64,000 nucleotides of DNA from Enterobacter ludwigii (GCA_023023105.1 CP083824.1:2294001-2358000), one strand, 5' to 3'. Shown: positions 7,973 through 16,723, numbered from the stretch's first letter. The notes: generated by a model from the sequence alone, not told the origin. Made by a program: numbers and translations.

Positions 7973-10822
7973 ATGGGCATTCATAATCGGCACAATTTAC
8001 TGCTGTATTTACTGCTTATTCTACAATATATAATCTTTTCCTCTAATGCTTGGAGCGAAACCATCCCTGCCGATGAGACAGATGTACTCTTTGTAGGTTA
8101 TGACAACAGTTCCCCTTTCTTTTTGGTTACGCAGGGTATTGCCCGCAAAGGCTCAGGTGATTTATTAAATATCGAGAACCCAGATAAGTTACCTGTTGAG
8201 CATGTCCGTGAAGACGGTTCCGGAGGTGCGTGGTTCACATTAGGTGGATTAAACCTTTACCATATTGACAGTAAAGGACAAACGATCAGGAGTGACTTAA
8301 CTACTTTACCTGTAGAAAATCCTGTTATTGAAGTCATCGCCTCAGAAAATTCAGCTACTGCGATTCAGTTGTGCGGAAGCATAACAAAGACAGATGCCAC
8401 CGGGAAAATAATTAAGAAAATTAATGTATTAGATGAGGGGGGATGTCAAAAAGTAGTTACTGCTGCCACCAGTACTGGTGAAAACACGTTATGGTTAAGC
8501 CTTAACGATGGGGAGATTTTTCAGGTAAACATCGATACCGGCGTAAAACTCAGTTCACAGTCACAGATTGATGCTGATGATTCTCCCATGACAATCACTG
8601 GTAGCGAGAATGGCACTGTAATAATGCAAACTGAAAAAGGTCTGCTTTTCTATGCGGCCTACCATGACGGTAGCATTAATATACAAAAAATGCCTTTTCC
8701 GCGAAAATTAGATTATGTGGCCAATCTATTTACTTTGGGAAGCCATGTAATTGTCGGATTTAAAAGCGGCGCTCTCGGGATTACAGACTCTTCGCAGATA
8801 AAAATTATTTCAAACCCGCAAAATATGCTAAGTGATAGTACAACTGGCACGTCTTTTTATGCTGCATTAATTAATGCTAAAAATAATTATGCCGTACTCG
8901 CAAACACTCGCGGGGAAATTTTCCAGTTATATAACAGCATTGTTAAAAAGATCGCCAGCGTGCAGTCACCAGTCATTGATGTAATACGTAGCACTGATGA
9001 TGGCGCCTGGATAATATGTCAGGATCAGGTGTATAAAGTCTTCCGTGAAAATATCTTTGAAGTTCCTGATTTATCAGACTCATCTAATCCCGTCGTACGC
9101 CTTTTTGAGGACTCCCATGGATTGTGGGCCGCACATTTTTACGGGGGGGCATCATTTTATTCAGAACCAGCGCCAGAGTTAGTGGCAGCCCTGAATAGTC
9201 GAAAAATATCTAACGGTAGGTTTTCTGCAAGCATGCCATCCGTAAGCCCTCTTGTAGCCTTTGCTGTACTGAATGATGGTAGTAAACAAAGTATTGTGAA
9301 TGCTCAGATTACAGATAAAGAACTAAAATTCAGTATCCCTCAGGATATGGATACTCCACAACTTACTGAATTACGGGCTTATTCATCAACGGGATTGCTC
9401 TTCCCCTGGCGCGAGCTATTACAGGCACCGTTAACATTGGAAATGGAAGACAGCGTAGTCTACACCATTGCCAAATATACCAAATATACGGCCGTAGCAC
9501 TCGCTATTGCCGAGTCATTGCTGCTTATCATGCTATTCCTGCGTTACCGAACATCAGCCACTACCCGTGCTATCATCTGGCAAAATCCCATGCTACGGAA
9601 AATTTTAACATTGGGCATACTGGATTTACTTCTTAATGTTCCGGGTGTCACACGATTCCTGATAAAACCTGTCGTCCAGCAAATTCATAAAAAACGCGCA
9701 GCTGTTACATTTTATTTCAATGGGATTAATGCCGAAGCACTCCTGGACAATGGCTCCTGGTCTGAGTCAAAGAATATCGCCGAAATGCTCGAAAAACCTT
9801 CCGGCTACACATTACTTACTGGCGTGTCAGGCTCAGGTAAAAGCGTGTATGTGAAGAGTCTTGTGCATCGAATGCAATCTCCGGTGATAATGATTGGTGC
9901 CCGTCAATGTGAAGAAGGTGTTATCGCTGCTGTTTATGCCAGATTACCGGAGGAAGCATCGGACTTTAAAATCATCGAAAGAGCACTGGCAACCGGTGCA
10001 CTTAGTATCATCATTGATGGCTATAATGAAGGCAGTCCTGTCGCGAGAATGCGGATCCAAGATTTTTGCCTGCGATACACCACAGCAAACGTCATTATAA
10101 CGTCACAGCCAGGTATTGTTCCTGAGTTGCAGGATTGCAAACAGTTACGCATTACACCATTGACTATGGACAGTGCCGAGAAGTATTTAACGGAAGCATT
10201 ACTCCACGATAAAATACAGACAACCTCGTTAGAAGAGATACGGAATATTATTCATGGCCTTCCTGCCAATTTTAAATTTGGTGAAGGATTGACGCCGTTC
10301 GATCTTGAAATTATCAAACAGCTATTTAAGCATAATGTTGCAGTGAGCAATGAAAATATTATATCTCAGTTTATGGAGAACATCTCACTACGTTATAAAG
10401 GTAAATTTTATCGAGAACTGCCACTCACCAGATTATCTGAACTGGCCTACAATGAGCGGAAAAACAATAGCTCATGTATTTCAGAGTCAGAATTTACAAC
10501 GGATGAGCTTACGTTTTTTCGGGATGAGCGATTAATCATCACCGGAGGGGGAATAACAGGCAATATTTATGCATTCAGACATGAGCGGTTGCAGGACTGG
10601 TTTGTGGCAAATTTCTTCAGGGCAAGACAAGACCTCTGGAAAGAAGCTGCTGCCGTCCCAGTAATGGCACAGGCTTTTGTCATGCTGATTGCGCTCATAC
10701 CTCGTGAGCGCTGGCAGATGGTCATTCATGTTGTCGCTGAAGTGGGGGCCGTGACGGGAGATCACACCATCATCGATCGGGTTATGATTCATCTTCATGT
10801 TATGGATGGTAAATATGTCTGA
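7973..10822 (+). CDS. Periplasmic propeller - transmembrane - NACHT/STAND NTPase
   Basis: A 949-residue three-part protein. Residues 1-28 form a signal peptide. About 35-410 consist of repeated beta strands with WFTLGG-, LWLSLNDGEIF- and GAWIICQDQVY-type motifs, as in periplasmic beta-propeller sensor domains, followed by an Ig-like segment near 420-490. One membrane helix lies at about 505-525. The cytoplasmic half has a Walker A (GVSGSGKS, G617-S624), a Walker B (IIIDGYNEG, D682), a NACHT-like ITSQPG strand and a C-terminal FRHERLQDWFVANF motif typical of STAND NTPases. The N-terminal half resembles propeller-type hybrid two-component sensors with the kinase replaced by a NACHT. Its stop overlaps the next gene. 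Function is unknown; sensing of an envelope signal is inferred. Confidence 0.82.
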   Translation: MGIHNRHNLLLYLLLILQYIIFSSNAWSETIPADETDVLFVGYDNSSPFFLVTQGIARKGSGDLLNIENPDKLPVEHVREDGSGGAWFTLGGLNLYHIDSKGQTIRSDLTTLPVENPVIEVIASENSATAIQLCGSITKTDATGKIIKKINVLDEGGCQKVVTAATSTGENTLWLSLNDGEIFQVNIDTGVKLSSQSQIDADDSPMTITGSENGTVIMQTEKGLLFYAAYHDGSINIQKMPFPRKLDYVANLFTLGSHVIVGFKSGALGITDSSQIKIISNPQNMLSDSTTGTSFYAALINAKNNYAVLANTRGEIFQLYNSIVKKIASVQSPVIDVIRSTDDGAWIICQDQVYKVFRENIFEVPDLSDSSNPVVRLFEDSHGLWAAHFYGGASFYSEPAPELVAALNSRKISNGRFSASMPSVSPLVAFAVLNDGSKQSIVNAQITDKELKFSIPQDMDTPQLTELRAYSSTGLLFPWRELLQAPLTLEMEDSVVYTIAKYTKYTAVALAIAESLLLIMLFLRYRTSATTRAIIWQNPMLRKILTLGILDLLLNVPGVTRFLIKPVVQQIHKKRAAVTFYFNGINAEALLDNGSWSESKNIAEMLEKPSGYTLLTGVSGSGKSVYVKSLVHRMQSPVIMIGARQCEEGVIAAVYARLPEEASDFKIIERALATGALSIIIDGYNEGSPVARMRIQDFCLRYTTANVIITSQPGIVPELQDCKQLRITPLTMDSAEKYLTEALLHDKIQTTSLEEIRNIIHGLPANFKFGEGLTPFDLEIIKQLFKHNVAVSNENIISQFMENISLRYKGKFYRELPLTRLSELAYNERKNNSSCISESEFTTDELTFFRDERLIITGGGITGNIYAFRHERLQDWFVANFFRARQDLWKEAAAVPVMAQAFVMLIALIPRERWQMVIHVVAEVGAVTGDHTIIDRVMIHLHVMDGKYV

Positions 10823-12458
10823 ACTCCTACGGCCTCGGCTTTTTATTTGCGCGCTGGCTATACTGTCGACGATGGTTTTTGCTGAGAAAGGTTTAGTGTC
10901 CCCGAATAATGCTAATTACATATATACAGCAAACCTTGAACGGTACGTGCATTCAGTCCCTCTCGATTTGACCTATAATTCACGTTCGCTGCTGAGATCA
11001 TCATTTGGTCTGGGCTGGTGCAGTGATATCGGCACTACACTTACTCTACAGGAAAATGGACTGGCAGTTAATATATGTGGCGGGGGAGTTAAAATAATAC
11101 TCAAGTCTCCTTCACACGAATTTAAATACCGACAATTTATAGAGCATCATAAAGAAGAGTTTGAGTCAAATATAGCTGGATATAATGAACCATCCAGTGA
11201 CCGCAGCCAACTTATTGCTGACTACCTTATCACTCAACATAATTATAATTGGTATGATGAATTCAATATCGAGCAGTATTCAAATGGGCCCAAAACCTTT
11301 CTGAGAAAATCCGGAAGTGGTGTGATTTCACAAATCGATTCTATAAGCTATAGATTTGACCGCTTCGGTAGGTTACTCAAAGAGAAACATACTCAGTTAT
11401 CTGACGATATCTCAGTTTATTATTTTGGAGGTAGCATCATCGGAATGAAGCGAGGAAACACAAGGCCTGTCATTAACATAGATCAGGATCAATTTGGTTT
11501 TATTACCCAATTGTTTGCAAAGGGAAAAGCCGTTCAGATAGCTTACTGGCCCCCCCCCTCCACTGAAAATTACTCAACCCTATCAAAATTAGAAATGGCC
11601 GGCATTACCATCAGTTTTCAGTACTCGGACTTATTTAATATGATCCGCAAAACTGAAACGGGCGAGCCAACAGAGGAGATGAGTTATGATGAAAAAAATG
11701 ACTGGGCGCTGACGCATAAATTTAGCAACGGTTGTAATTATAAAAACATATACACATTTGATACGCCGCATAGTGATATGCATTATTTCACAGAAGTTAT
11801 AGAGTCATGTAAAGATTCAGGTAAGCAGAGTTATTATTTCGAATTCAGGTATGAAGCTCCTAAGTCCGATGCGTTATATACCATTGCACGCACAGGTCAG
11901 AGAACCATTTCTTACGAATCAGGCACAAACCTTTTTCAATATTATTCCGATGATAGTGTTACTGAGCAACGCATTCTGGTACCTGTAAGCGGAAACTTCA
12001 TCACAACCACACCAAAGGGAGTTGTACAATATAAAACCGACCCCAGGTGTAACAGCGTCGCTGACAGAACATCCACGGATTTTCTGGCTATTCAATACAC
12101 GAACAATTGCAAGCCGCTAAGAGTTAGATGGCAAAACCATGGGAATTACCTGTTCGGATATGAAGGGCATGACGAACTCTCAACCATTACAGATCTGAGT
12201 CGACATCAGTCATACCGGCTCATTCAGGGTGCCAACGGCCAAATCCATGCCGTAGAAAAAAAAGGAAGCTGGACAAGGCTGGTCGGAAATCAGTCAAATA
12301 ATACGTCTGGTAAAGAAGATTTACAACGTCTCGTAGAGGTGTTAAAAGCGGTGAAAATGAATAGCATTGCCGGAATGGTCTTCCCCGAGAAAAATGATCC
12401 CTTCGCTGTCTGGTGTGAGTGCGACATTCCATTATTTCCACCGCAGCAATTACACTAG
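10815..12458 (+). CDS. Secreted Rhs/YD-repeat-like protein without a recognisable toxin tip
   Basis: About 547 residues from ATG 10815, which has GGATGGT upstream and overlaps the NACHT gene stop by 8 bases; an in-frame ATG at 10797 is the alternative. Residues 1-23 form a signal peptide ending VFA. The segment VPLDLTYNSRS, then SSFGLGWCSD, matches the N-terminal signature of Rhs/DUF6531-type shells. YD-like motifs recur, such as YRFDRFGRLLKEKH, DQFGFITQLFAKGK and GYEGHDELSTITDLSRH. It is far shorter than typical Rhs proteins, lacks the DPxGL cleavage motif, and ends in a short tail with no toxin domain I can identify. Translational coupling suggests it is the partner, ligand or effector of the membrane NACHT protein. 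Confidence 0.78.
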   Translation: MSELLRPRLFICALAILSTMVFAEKGLVSPNNANYIYTANLERYVHSVPLDLTYNSRSLLRSSFGLGWCSDIGTTLTLQENGLAVNICGGGVKIILKSPSHEFKYRQFIEHHKEEFESNIAGYNEPSSDRSQLIADYLITQHNYNWYDEFNIEQYSNGPKTFLRKSGSGVISQIDSISYRFDRFGRLLKEKHTQLSDDISVYYFGGSIIGMKRGNTRPVINIDQDQFGFITQLFAKGKAVQIAYWPPPSTENYSTLSKLEMAGITISFQYSDLFNMIRKTETGEPTEEMSYDEKNDWALTHKFSNGCNYKNIYTFDTPHSDMHYFTEVIESCKDSGKQSYYFEFRYEAPKSDALYTIARTGQRTISYESGTNLFQYYSDDSVTEQRILVPVSGNFITTTPKGVVQYKTDPRCNSVADRTSTDFLAIQYTNNCKPLRVRWQNHGNYLFGYEGHDELSTITDLSRHQSYRLIQGANGQIHAVEKKGSWTRLVGNQSNNTSGKEDLQRLVEVLKAVKMNSIAGMVFPEKNDPFAVWCECDIPLFPPQQLH

Positions 12459-12689
12459 AGTGTTATCTCCGTATGGCCGCTTTGTAAGCAAACATCGCAG
12501 AGATCCTCTCTCGAAACTAGTATCAGCATGATGCCATATAGATAACGATAAGGTCGACAAACATCACCTTTTATCTGTTAGTTCATGAAGTCATCTATGT
12601 AGCCAGTAGAATTTTTAATTTAAATATTCATTTAAAACAAGATCATATTGATGATTATTTCTTATGAACTAAATTCTTGCACAACATAA

Positions 12690-12753
12690 GTTAAATGGAG
12701 TCTGCCGTTCATACAGACTACGATTAATCATACACTTACCTATCCCCCCAACT
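12690..12753 (+). repeat. Imperfect direct repeat, right copy
   Basis: gttaaatggagtctgccgtt, cagactacgattaatcatac and acttacctatccccccaact align with 2282-2352 in the same orientation. This copy lacks the middle 17 bases of the left one. Both copies can be read on the minus strand as G-(L/I)-G-K-C-M-x-x-R, so they may be ends of paralogous small genes and not pure DNA sites. Confidence 0.55.
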
Positions 12754-12820
12754 ACCTGATTTTTCCTGGCGAACATTTTCATATTCACCTCTGTATATTA
12801 TCGATGTAAACCCTGACATT

Positions 12821-12838
12821 CATGACAAAGATGTCATT
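12821..12838. promoter_or_regulatory. Predicted SilR/CusR box upstream of silE
   Basis: catgacaaagatgtcatt is a near-perfect version of the CusR-type palindrome AATGACAAnnTTGTCATT and resembles the box at 26511-26528 between silC and silR. It lies 220 bp upstream of the silE start and is the only such site seen near it. It suggests that silE remains under SilRS control despite its distance from the rest of the cluster. Confidence 0.6.
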
Positions 12839-13057
12839 AGCATGTCATGCAGCAAACAGAAGCCATTCGATATAATTAGTGCGACTTATCAGAAAGGCTG
12901 AATCACTTCATCAATACTCGGCGTCAGAGTATGCCAGGAAATGAATATCCAGCCCTCTCCCGGATAAATAAACACTGCCGAACCTGTTTCAGTTATGGAA
13001 CTGAAAATATCGGTTGTACTTCCCCGGATATCACTAATTCAGAAATGGAGAGTTATC

Positions 13058-13393
13058 ATGAAAAATATCGTATTAACATCTTTGCTGGGCTTTGGTTTAA
13101 TTTCTTCGGCCTGGGCCACTGAAACCGTGGATATCCATGAGCGCGTCAACAATGCGCAAGCTCCTGCTCACCAGATGCAGTCTGCCGCGGCTCCTGTCAG
13201 GATCCAGGGTGTGGAAAGTCATCAGAAGACGATGGGAAATAACACTGTATCCATGACCGTCTCGTCAACGTCTTACGCAGCGATGGATGAGCATGAAAGA
13301 GCAGCGGTTGCCCATGAATTCATGAATAACGGTCAGTCCGGCCCACATGAGGCCATGGCCGAAGCGCACCGCCGCATGATCAATGCAGGCTGA
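13058..13393 (+). CDS. silE: Periplasmic silver-binding protein SilE, shortened form
   Basis: A 111-residue periplasmic metal-binding protein. ATG 13058 has GGAGAG upstream and starts the signal peptide (1-20, ending AWA). The mature N-terminus ETVDIHERVNNAQAPAHQMQ and the C-terminus MDEHERAAVAHEFMNNG followed by HEAMAEAHRRM match SilE as I remember it (about 143 aa). The middle is shorter by about 32 residues: of the two Met/His-rich segments in canonical SilE only the distal one and a trace of the first (VESHQKTMG) remain. SilE sequesters Ag+ via Met/His motifs, so this form should bind fewer ions. It is about 7 kb from silA, with an independent SilR-type box upstream. PcoE is the nearest alternative family. 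Confidence 0.85.
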   Translation: MKNIVLTSLLGFGLISSAWATETVDIHERVNNAQAPAHQMQSAAAPVRIQGVESHQKTMGNNTVSMTVSSTSYAAMDEHERAAVAHEFMNNGQSGPHEAMAEAHRRMINAG

Positions 13394-13483
13394 ATGCGAT
13401 TGCATTCCCTGCTCTGTTTTGTACCCCTCACCTTCAGCCAACAGCGCTGACGGTGTACCGCCTTCGGACGGAAACAAGCCTGT

Positions 13484-13505
13484 CTGCCCGGCGGTTACCG
13501 GGCAG
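13484..13505. terminator. Hairpin between silE and the toxin operon
   Basis: CTGCCCGG and CCGGGCAG form a perfect 8-bp stem around CGGTTA in the gap where the convergent silE and toxin genes meet. No good U-tract follows on either strand, so it may act as a weak bidirectional terminator or barrier. Confidence 0.4.
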
Positions 13506-14554
13506 CAGCAGCCAAATATTAATCTTCGCTTGTCATGCACTCGACTTCAGTTCATTTGCGGGAACAGTATTGAAAGGCAGCGGCCCTAACTGCATCACGC
13601 TTCCCGCCTGTTCACCTAGCTGTTGCCACTGGCGTTTCATCGCACTCAGCCTCAGTGCCAGATACCCCTTTGAACTCTGCTGCAGGTCGGTCAGCGTTTG
13701 CTGGTAGCTATCAGCAACGGTCTGCCATCCGTTGACCAGCAGCTTAGCGGAATCAATGGCAGACTGAGAAAGTCTTTCACTGGCCGTCAACTGGTTATAA
13801 ACCGTGTCAAAGACAGCCACCTCCAATTCAAGCCCGACGAGATTGGTCAACGTTGTGCTGTACTCTTTTTGCGCTTTGACAATATCGGCAGAGCTTATGG
13901 TCATCGCCAGCGTTCCGCCCGCGACCAGGGTAATACCCGCAGCCAGAAGCGTTTGTGTTGCCCCACCGGTTTCGATAATTGTTGTGGCCGCAATGACAAT
14001 CATGCCGATCCCTATAATGTCGCTCACCGCTCCCGCCGAAATCTGCACAATATCTGCATCCATCTGTTTATTCAGATCGTTTAGCTTCTGCCGGAGTGCC
14101 GATATTTCCCCTTTATCACCGGTAATTTGCGTCTGCACGGTTTCTTTAGCCGCTTTAAATGTGCTCTGACTGCTGTTGATCCCATTCACATAAACCTGGA
14201 CGTTATCGACAAACACCCCCGTGGAAGTGACGTTTTTCTGAGCAAGAGAAAGCAGCTGCTGGATGCCCTGCTGGATATAAGGAAGCTGGCTTTTATCCCC
14301 CATGTCATATTTTTGTGCCGCCGGAAGAAGTGCATCGACATAAGCCCCCACCTGATTCGAAAAATTACGCACATTCACCAGAGAAGAGATAGCCGCCGGA
14401 TTAATCGAGGACAACCATTCCTGCGCCTGATCGCGCGCAATAGCCTGCTGTGCAGGAAGGTCAGGTAAAATATCTAAATGAATGTTGGGTTGACATAATA
14501 CAGTGCTCGCATAAGTCTGTTGAGCAATCGAAGAAGCACCGATGCCCTGAATAC

Positions 14555-15610
14555 GGCTTTGTTGAATAAATAAGATTTCGTGCGAACGACCCTGTAGCTG
14601 GCTGGATTTTCAGGCAATACGCACGCTTTCTGGCATCCCAGCCTTTGTCATCCTGTTCAACGCACGCACCATGGCCATAGCTTCCGCTACCTGACCATCG
14701 TAGTCACGCAGCGTCAGTGAATCTCCCAACAACTGCTTCATTCTGTACATTGCCGTTTCCGCTATCGAGCGACGGTTATATTCCGTTGTCCATTTCCACC
14801 GTGCATTGCTTCCGCTCAGCCGCTGATTAGCAACGGCACGGTTGCGGTCTGCGTACTCACCGGGCCAGTAACCTGCTCCTTTTCGGGGAGGAATAAGCGC
14901 GCTGATTTTTTTGCGGCGCAGTTCATCGTGACAGAGCCGGGTATCGTAAGCCCCGTCTGCCGCGGCTGCCCTGATTTTTCTGTGAGTCTGCCGGATAAGG
15001 CCCGGGAAGGCTTCTGAGTCCGTGACGTTATTCAGCGACAGGTCTGCACAGACAACTTCATGTGTGTTGCTGTCAACAGCAAGATGCAACTTTCGCCAGA
15101 TACGACGGCGCTCTTTGCCGTGCTTTCTGACTTTCCATTCGCCTTCACCAAAGACCTTCAGCCCGGTGGAATCAATCACCAGGTGTGCGATTTCACCCCG
15201 GGTGGACGTTTTGAAACTGACATTAACCGACTTTGCCCGCTTACTGACACTGGTGTAATCCGGGCAGCGCAACGGAACGTTCATCAGGGCAAAAATGGAA
15301 TCAATAAAACCCTGCGCAGCCCGCAGGGTCAGCCGGAATACGCGTTTAATCACCAGAACGGTGGTGATGGCGAGATCAGAATAGCGCTGGGGCCTTCCTC
15401 GTGATGAAGGCGTTGCCGACTCATACCAGGCCTGAATCGCCTCATCATCCAGCCAGAAAGTGAGGGAGCCACGGTTGATGAGAGCTTTGTTGTAGGTGGA
15501 CCAGTTGGTGATTCTGAACTTTTGCTTTGCCACGGAATGGTCTGTGTTGTCGGGAGGATGCGTGATCTGATCCTTCAACTCAGCAAAAGTTCGATTTATT
15601 CAACAAAGCC
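14555..15610 (-). mobile_element. IS903-type insertion sequence (IS5 family), complete
   Basis: A 1056-bp element bounded by near-perfect terminal inverted repeats (GGCTTTGTTGAATAAAT at the left, its complement ending at 15610). It is flanked by a perfect 9-bp duplication cctgaatac (14546-14554 and 15611-15619), the size expected for IS903. It holds one intact transposase gene. The clean target duplication and undamaged host sequence on both sides indicate a simple and probably recent insertion. Confidence 0.95.
14610..15578 (-). CDS. IS903-type (IS5 family) DDE transposase
   Basis: A 322-residue transposase filling the element between the terminal repeats. It matches the IS5/IS903 group: an N-terminal RITNWSTYNKALINRGSL region, TLRAAQGFIDSIFALM, and a DDE catalytic domain. 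The first Asp is in HLVIDSTGLKVFGEGEWKV, the second in AAADGAYDTR, and the Glu near RRSIAETAMYRMKQLLGD. It looks intact and may be active. It is the only gene of the element and reads in the same direction as the interrupted toxin gene. Confidence 0.95.
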   Translation of the reverse strand: MKDQITHPPDNTDHSVAKQKFRITNWSTYNKALINRGSLTFWLDDEAIQAWYESATPSSRGRPQRYSDLAITTVLVIKRVFRLTLRAAQGFIDSIFALMNVPLRCPDYTSVSKRAKSVNVSFKTSTRGEIAHLVIDSTGLKVFGEGEWKVRKHGKERRRIWRKLHLAVDSNTHEVVCADLSLNNVTDSEAFPGLIRQTHRKIRAAAADGAYDTRLCHDELRRKKISALIPPRKGAGYWPGEYADRNRAVANQRLSGSNARWKWTTEYNRRSIAETAMYRMKQLLGDSLTLRDYDGQVAEAMAMVRALNRMTKAGMPESVRIA

Positions 15611-15724
15611 CCTGAATACCTGTCATTAAGGCATTGGTTGATGATGATTCAGTATCATTTTTCGCAGCTGCAATGGCTTGCATGATCATAATGAAAACCT
15701 CAAAGTCGTTAATTGGTTTTTGGC

Positions 15725-16612
15725 TTACTGCAATTGCTCAACGGTGCGCATCACTTCCTGCCAGTTCGCCTGCACGGCATTAACGGAGACTATAAGAAAA
15801 TCCGCAGTCACCTGTTGTTGAGTGACCTCCGACAGCTCGGCCGTCACGGTTTGCCAACCATATTGAAGAGATTGTGTCAGGCCACACAAAATAGCGGTTC
15901 CTTTGGTCAATGCGTTCAGTGCATCACTGGTGGCACCAAGTTGTCCTATTTCCTGATAAAGCATTCCCGTTTCCTGTTGCGCCTGAGCAATTGCCCGCTC
16001 CGTGCTTTGCACATAGCCTGTCAATTCCATAATCGCGGCGCCAATCCCAAGAGTAAAAATACCGATGATAATTTCCATCCTCTTTTTACTTTCAAGCTCA
16101 GCATTCAGCGCATTCAGCTGAGCGTTAAGAGCCTCTAACCTTGCCTGATCGGCAGCTAATAACTGTTGTGCCCTTTGCTGATCGGCTAGCAAGTTCCTTG
16201 AGTCCGTCGTAATGTCATTATTAAAGGAAATAATAACCTTATTGAAATCATTCAGAGAGGCGGATAGCGGCGCGCTGTCGGCGAGTAACTGCTTAATCTG
16301 CCCCTGAGCTTTTGTGAGATATTCCTGTCCGTCAGGACCATTTAATTCAGAACGGATGTTGGCAACCGTAGAATCCAGCTCACCTCCAAACTTGATAACC
16401 TCGGAATACAACGAATCCATTTTGACCACAATGTCAGACAGATAATAATTTGCATGATTGCGGACGGAAAAGATATTTTCATTCAGATCGGAGATCTGCG
16501 GATCGTTAATGGGCGGAAGCTGTTCTAATTGTTGTGCGACCTGCATCATCTGTTGACGCACATTTTGTTGAGCCGTTAATGCCTGAGTAAAGCTGACTTT
16601 CAATGCTGGCAT
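15725..16612 (-). CDS. Alpha-pore-forming toxin component (HBL/NHE-like), intact
   Basis: About 295 residues from ATG 16612, which has TAAGG upstream; a GTG at 16630 would add six residues. The protein is almost entirely helical, with long Q- and N-rich coiled-coil-like stretches (LLADQQRAQQLLAADQARLE, ALNAQLNALNAELESKK). One short hydrophobic segment (IIIGIFTLGIGAAIMEL) lies near two thirds of its length. This arrangement fits a component of a ClyA/HBL-type multi-component pore with a smaller membrane-contacting head than its neighbour. It has no signal peptide, as is usual for Gram-negative members of this superfamily. It lies between the 380-residue component and the IS-interrupted one on the same strand. 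Which of the A, B or C roles it plays cannot be decided by eye. Confidence 0.75.
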   Translation of the reverse strand: MPALKVSFTQALTAQQNVRQQMMQVAQQLEQLPPINDPQISDLNENIFSVRNHANYYLSDIVVKMDSLYSEVIKFGGELDSTVANIRSELNGPDGQEYLTKAQGQIKQLLADSAPLSASLNDFNKVIISFNNDITTDSRNLLADQQRAQQLLAADQARLEALNAQLNALNAELESKKRMEIIIGIFTLGIGAAIMELTGYVQSTERAIAQAQQETGMLYQEIGQLGATSDALNALTKGTAILCGLTQSLQYGWQTVTAELSEVTQQQVTADFLIVSVNAVQANWQEVMRTVEQLQ

Positions 16613-16723
16613 ACTCTGAACCTTAGACACGGGTCACTTATTGGCATCATCGTGAAACGATGCGTCCGGTTTGTCTGCTAAAACAATCAGACCCTCACGG
16701 GCCTGATTGATGATTGATGAACG

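Larger units (their letters stand above)
12459..13057. other. Intergenic region between the Rhs-like gene and silE
   Basis: A 599-bp AT-rich stretch marking the right edge of the accessory block. It contains the second copy of the imperfect direct repeat (12690-12753) and a SilR-type palindrome (12821-12838). A minus-strand micro-frame of about 37 codons begins at an ATG preceded by GAGGTG near 12790 and reads GGIGKCMINRSLYERQT. That resembles the peptide read from the other repeat copy. No other gene is seen. Confidence 0.5.
13533..15689 (-). pseudogene. Alpha-pore-forming toxin component interrupted by an IS903-type element
   Basis: The start ATG at 15689 has GAGG upstream and begins MIMQAIAAAKND; after about 23 codons the frame is broken by the insertion at 14555-15610. 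Removing the element and one copy of the 9-bp target duplication restores a continuous 363-codon frame. It joins through IQGIGASSIAQQ and continues to the stop at 13533. The protein is mostly helical with a hydrophobic hairpin (DIIGIGMIVIAATTIIETGG, then LLAAGITLVAGGTLAMT) and is paralogous to the neighbouring 380-residue component. Both resemble the HBL/NHE/ClyA superfamily, including tripartite SmhABC and AhlABC toxins of other Gram-negatives. The 293-residue downstream frame from 14414 lacks the N-terminus and is probably not functional. Confidence 0.8.

Noticed and set aside
11541..11553. Run of C residues in the Rhs-like gene, as a possible phase-variation tract
   Set aside because: The frame is open through it and protein features continue on both sides; one short homopolymer is not enough evidence for slipped-strand switching.
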